Below the pieces are notes generated by a model. The model saw only the letters and a program-made list of their open reading frames with translations, made no database searches and was not told where the DNA came from. This document shows, piece by piece, positions 61,138-64,000 of a DNA stretch of 64,000 bases. A program made the position numbers and the translations under genes. The stretch is taken from NCBI RefSeq assembly GCF_010389155.1, contig NC_057764.1, positions 41,176,275 through 41,240,274 on the forward strand, given 5' to 3'. Source of the stretch: Erigeron canadensis. Taxonomy: Eukaryota > Streptophyta > Magnoliopsida > Asterales > Asteraceae. Numbering within the stretch: position 1 is the first letter of the stretch; the number at the start of each line of letters is the position of its first letter.

Positions 61138-64000
61138 CTAAAAAGCATAAGCTTGCATACCCCAAACTTGATGTAGTCTTGATACCAACTGCGTGATAGA
61201 TCTCCTTTCTGTGGCATTTGGGAACTCCATGTTTACAACTTCTTGAATCGCCCCCAGGAATTGCCTCCTGGCTTTTGCAGTGAGTACAAGATGTTTAGGT
61301 CCATGGCCACTAGTTAAGTCCACCGCCTGGACAACATAAAAAGATATAAGACATTACTATTTTGGATTGTCACATTAAATAGCAACATTTCCTCTATAGG
61401 AAAAAAGAAGTTGAGCTGAACTAACCTTTCAGCTCATTCATCAATGACAACTTTTATTAGAATTAATGCCACAAAAGTATCCCCCCCAAACCCACAAAAA
61501 CAAAACAAAAAACTTCTCTTCAAACACATAATATTAGAGGTGGAAGTGTGATAAGGGTTAGTGTTTAACCCTGAGGTTCAATTAGGTTAAACCAAAAAAA
61601 GACAAACGTGTCAAAAAGATTGCTCAAGGAGTCAAGGGAAATAGGACCACATTTATTAACCTGTTTGAAAATATTTGCCATTTTGACAAGAATCTGTTTT
61701 GATCTGTTACCCAACTCTTTGCTATCTTCACATAACATCAATATAAACACATGCATGACACTAAAAAAAGGTTATAGATTGTTTTGGACGAGACCAACTT
61801 ACCTGCTGCAACCAAGGGATTATAGAACCCATGAACTGTTGTTCAGACAAGAAAGAAGCCAAAGTGCTAAGAATATCATTTGCAGTTCTATTTGACAAAC
61901 TTTCCAAAACCGGCCCCGTTTTATCAAGAAGGTCAACCAGAACATCTTCGTCACCAGAATTCAAAGCTTCAACATATGCAGAGTCAAGGTCTCCTTGTGA
62001 TAAGTAGCCTTTTATAAGTTTGAAGAAGCTATGCTCAGCTTCTAAACTATTATGCCTGAGATTAGCAAAAGAAGTTGGACCAAATCCACCACCACCATTT
62101 CTGTTCAGACCCCTATGGTTTCCCACCCCGGTGCTACCCTTCTGTGTGCCCTTTCCTGCAGGGTGTCTACTTGACTTCCCCATAGGATCCATCCAAGATT
62201 CTACACCACCAGTACCGCCACCAGTTTTGCTCCTAGTAAATGTGGAGTCTTCCCAAGAATCAGATTTTCTCACTGGCTGCAACGGAGATTGTCTACCACG
62301 TGTATCCACTGACGATCTTGGAGTGCAAGTTGAGAGTCTAGGAGAAAGAGTAGTGGAATTCTTTTTTAGAAATCTGGAAGTTGGTTCAGAATGTCTTCCT
62401 CCATGATTAATGTTTTCTGCCATTTGATCCACTACATCTTCTAAAGTTGAGACCTTTTGTTGTATCATGGACAAGCTATCCATTGTCTTTGTAGCGAACA
62501 CCTGATAAAAATGTTCAGCAGTTCAGAACTCATATGCTTGCAAGAATAAAATATGATTAAATTCCTCAACTTATTATAAAAAAAAATGCGAAGATTGATA
62601 ACCGGTAACACATGTTATATAATGGCATTACTTGCTAAGTCAAAAGACGAGCTATCAAATTGTGCAGATCAGGCACGTTTGGTAAAAGGCCATAACGAGT
62701 GCCAACAAAAACAGGTAACCCTTTCTGGCATATCTAGGGTCAGGTTGAACAGCCAACTGTTGGTTTAATTATAAGTGGAGCATCAAAATTTGATGACAAT
62801 TACTTCACAATAATCCAACTTTCCAAATAAAGTTAGGGGGTTGGCATTAAAAATATAATTTGGGCAGCTTTCCACCCGTTTCCTCTTAAGATACTTATCT
62901 ATAAAATATACCAGTTAAAGCCATAAATAACTTAAATCGACCCAGTCTATGTATATGGGTCGAAATTGCCACATCTACTTACAAGGTCAGGTTTATGTTC
63001 TTTTAACTTCACAAGAGATTCTAACCTATTTATGTGCATGAGGATGAGAGTTGAGTAAAAAAAAAAGTATTTAAATGCACGGGACCTTCTAAATCACTTT
63101 TTAAAGAAGTTTAGCTTATAATTGTAATAAAGTTCCATAATCACTTTACAAAATATTTTGAAAAGGTATATAAAGTGTTTGTGTCAAGATCCAACCAAAA
63201 TTATACCAAAAGTTACCCGTTTGGCCCAAACCAGTTTCCACCGTTAGCCGAACCTATCAACTTGGCCATTATGTTACCCCTAAAAAGCATAGGGCATAGG
63301 GCATCTACCTGCAATAGATCTAAGAGATTTGACTGTTTGATTTCTATTTCTAAAAGCTTTTCTTGAATGCAAGCCATATCTTTTCCTGTTTGCTTACAAC
63401 AGCTATGCTGCTCATGCATAACTTGACAGCTTGATTCTGTGACAGTTGACTCCAGGCTTCTACGATCCTGATCCTTTGCAAAGTACCTCTGTTCTTCGGT
63501 ACTCATTTCTTCTTCCACCTGGAACTGATTGACTACCTTTGGTTTTGCCATTTCACCCTTCACATGAGAGCCCCCGGTCATCGCGACCATATTAATATTG
63601 GATGCGGAAGAGCACTCCTGTTTGTCATCCAATGGCACAAATTCATACCCGATATCTTGAGTCGATGTGATATCAGATCTAGTTCGTTCAAATGTTTTTG
63701 TGACACAACTTCCCTCAGATTCTTCATCATGAGTGTATGCTAAAGAGAGATTACACTTTTTTGGGACACTGACTTCTACGTGCCAATCATTTGCTTTAGA
63801 ATGCTGAGGACTTTCCACATAACTATGACCAGTTTTTCTAACTGACAGAGGAACCCTTTTTCTAATTGATGTAGATTCAGAATTACTAGGAATGTCATTG
63901 TAGTCACCTGAAAGTTTAACAAATGATACAACAAAAGAACTTACAATAGGTTTCGAGATGCTAAAAATAAGACATATGTATAATAAGTTGCATACCGTTT
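61138..64000 (-). CDS. TORTIFOLIA1/SPIRAL2-like microtubule-associated protein, 3' part
   Basis: Only the 3' end of the gene lies in the window. Exons: 64000-63996 (continues outside; donor GTATGC at 63995), 63907-63309, 62501-61803 and 61326-61138 (TAG). They give about 495 residues of a longer protein, all in frame. An acidic, Ser-rich linker is followed by a coiled coil (IQEKLLEIEIKQSNLLDLLQ, then DSLSMIQQKVSTLEDVVDQM), a Ser/Arg/Gly-rich basic stretch, and a conserved helical C-terminal domain (LIKGYLSQGDLDSAYVEALN, then DEDVLVDLLDKTGPVLE and FLSEQQFMGSIIPWLQQ). The N-terminal HEAT/TOG repeats that bind tubulin lie beyond the window. Family members stabilise cortical microtubules and affect helical growth. 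Confidence 0.85.

Noticed and set aside
62020..62406. Plus-strand frame opposite the TORTIFOLIA1-like exon
   Set aside because: It is antisense to a conserved coding exon; no independent support.

Overview
The window is nuclear DNA of a flowering plant. It is AT-rich, its genes have many short introns with GT-AG borders, and it is full of plant transposon types (Stowaway, Tourist/Harbinger, hAT, Mutator-like foldback, tRNA-derived SINEs, Helitron-like ends, a Ty1/copia remnant). The best protein matches I can recall are eudicot ones. An asterid, perhaps Asteraceae, is my guess from the CYP716A sequence and the TS-like SINE; it is not proven. Gene models were built by hand from reading frames and splice sites.

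Layout. 1-11.2 kb has no intact gene: it holds broken fragments (an SKP1-like last exon, an FCP1/NIF-type phosphatase tail) and a series of transposons, several with exact target-site duplications. 11.3-16.8 kb holds a Raf-like protein kinase gene on the + strand, with a probable leader exon and a 3.3 kb leader intron that contains an internal duplication and two SINEs. 18.5-23.5 kb is rearranged: an unrecognised minus-strand gene with repeated exons, a broken copy of a YTH-domain gene, a glutamate-receptor-like fragment and a divergent SKP1-like gene. 23.5-27.5 kb is mobile DNA (tandem Helitron-type ends, MITEs, a small internally deleted copia element). 28-36.5 kb holds two weak or broken gene candidates and many direct duplications, including a second broken copy of the YTH gene joined to an SKP1-like piece. 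36.8-42.0 kb is the intact YTH gene (ECT family, m6A reader; 8 exons, minus). 45.4-47.1 kb is an intact CYP716A cytochrome P450 (3 exons, minus). 48.1-50.5 kb is prefoldin subunit 1 (6 exons, one of only 7 nt, minus). 53.5-57.2 kb is a PBL17-like receptor-like cytoplasmic kinase (6 exons, +). 61.1 kb to the window end is the 3' part of a TORTIFOLIA1/SPIRAL2-like microtubule protein gene (minus).

The intact genes are housekeeping or signalling genes with no obvious common pathway; I see no gene cluster and no system I would call new. The most interesting material is structural: repeated partial duplication of the YTH gene and its mixing with SKP1-like pieces, repeated exons in the unknown gene, the 7-nt exon of prefoldin 1, and transposons whose borders can be fixed to the base.
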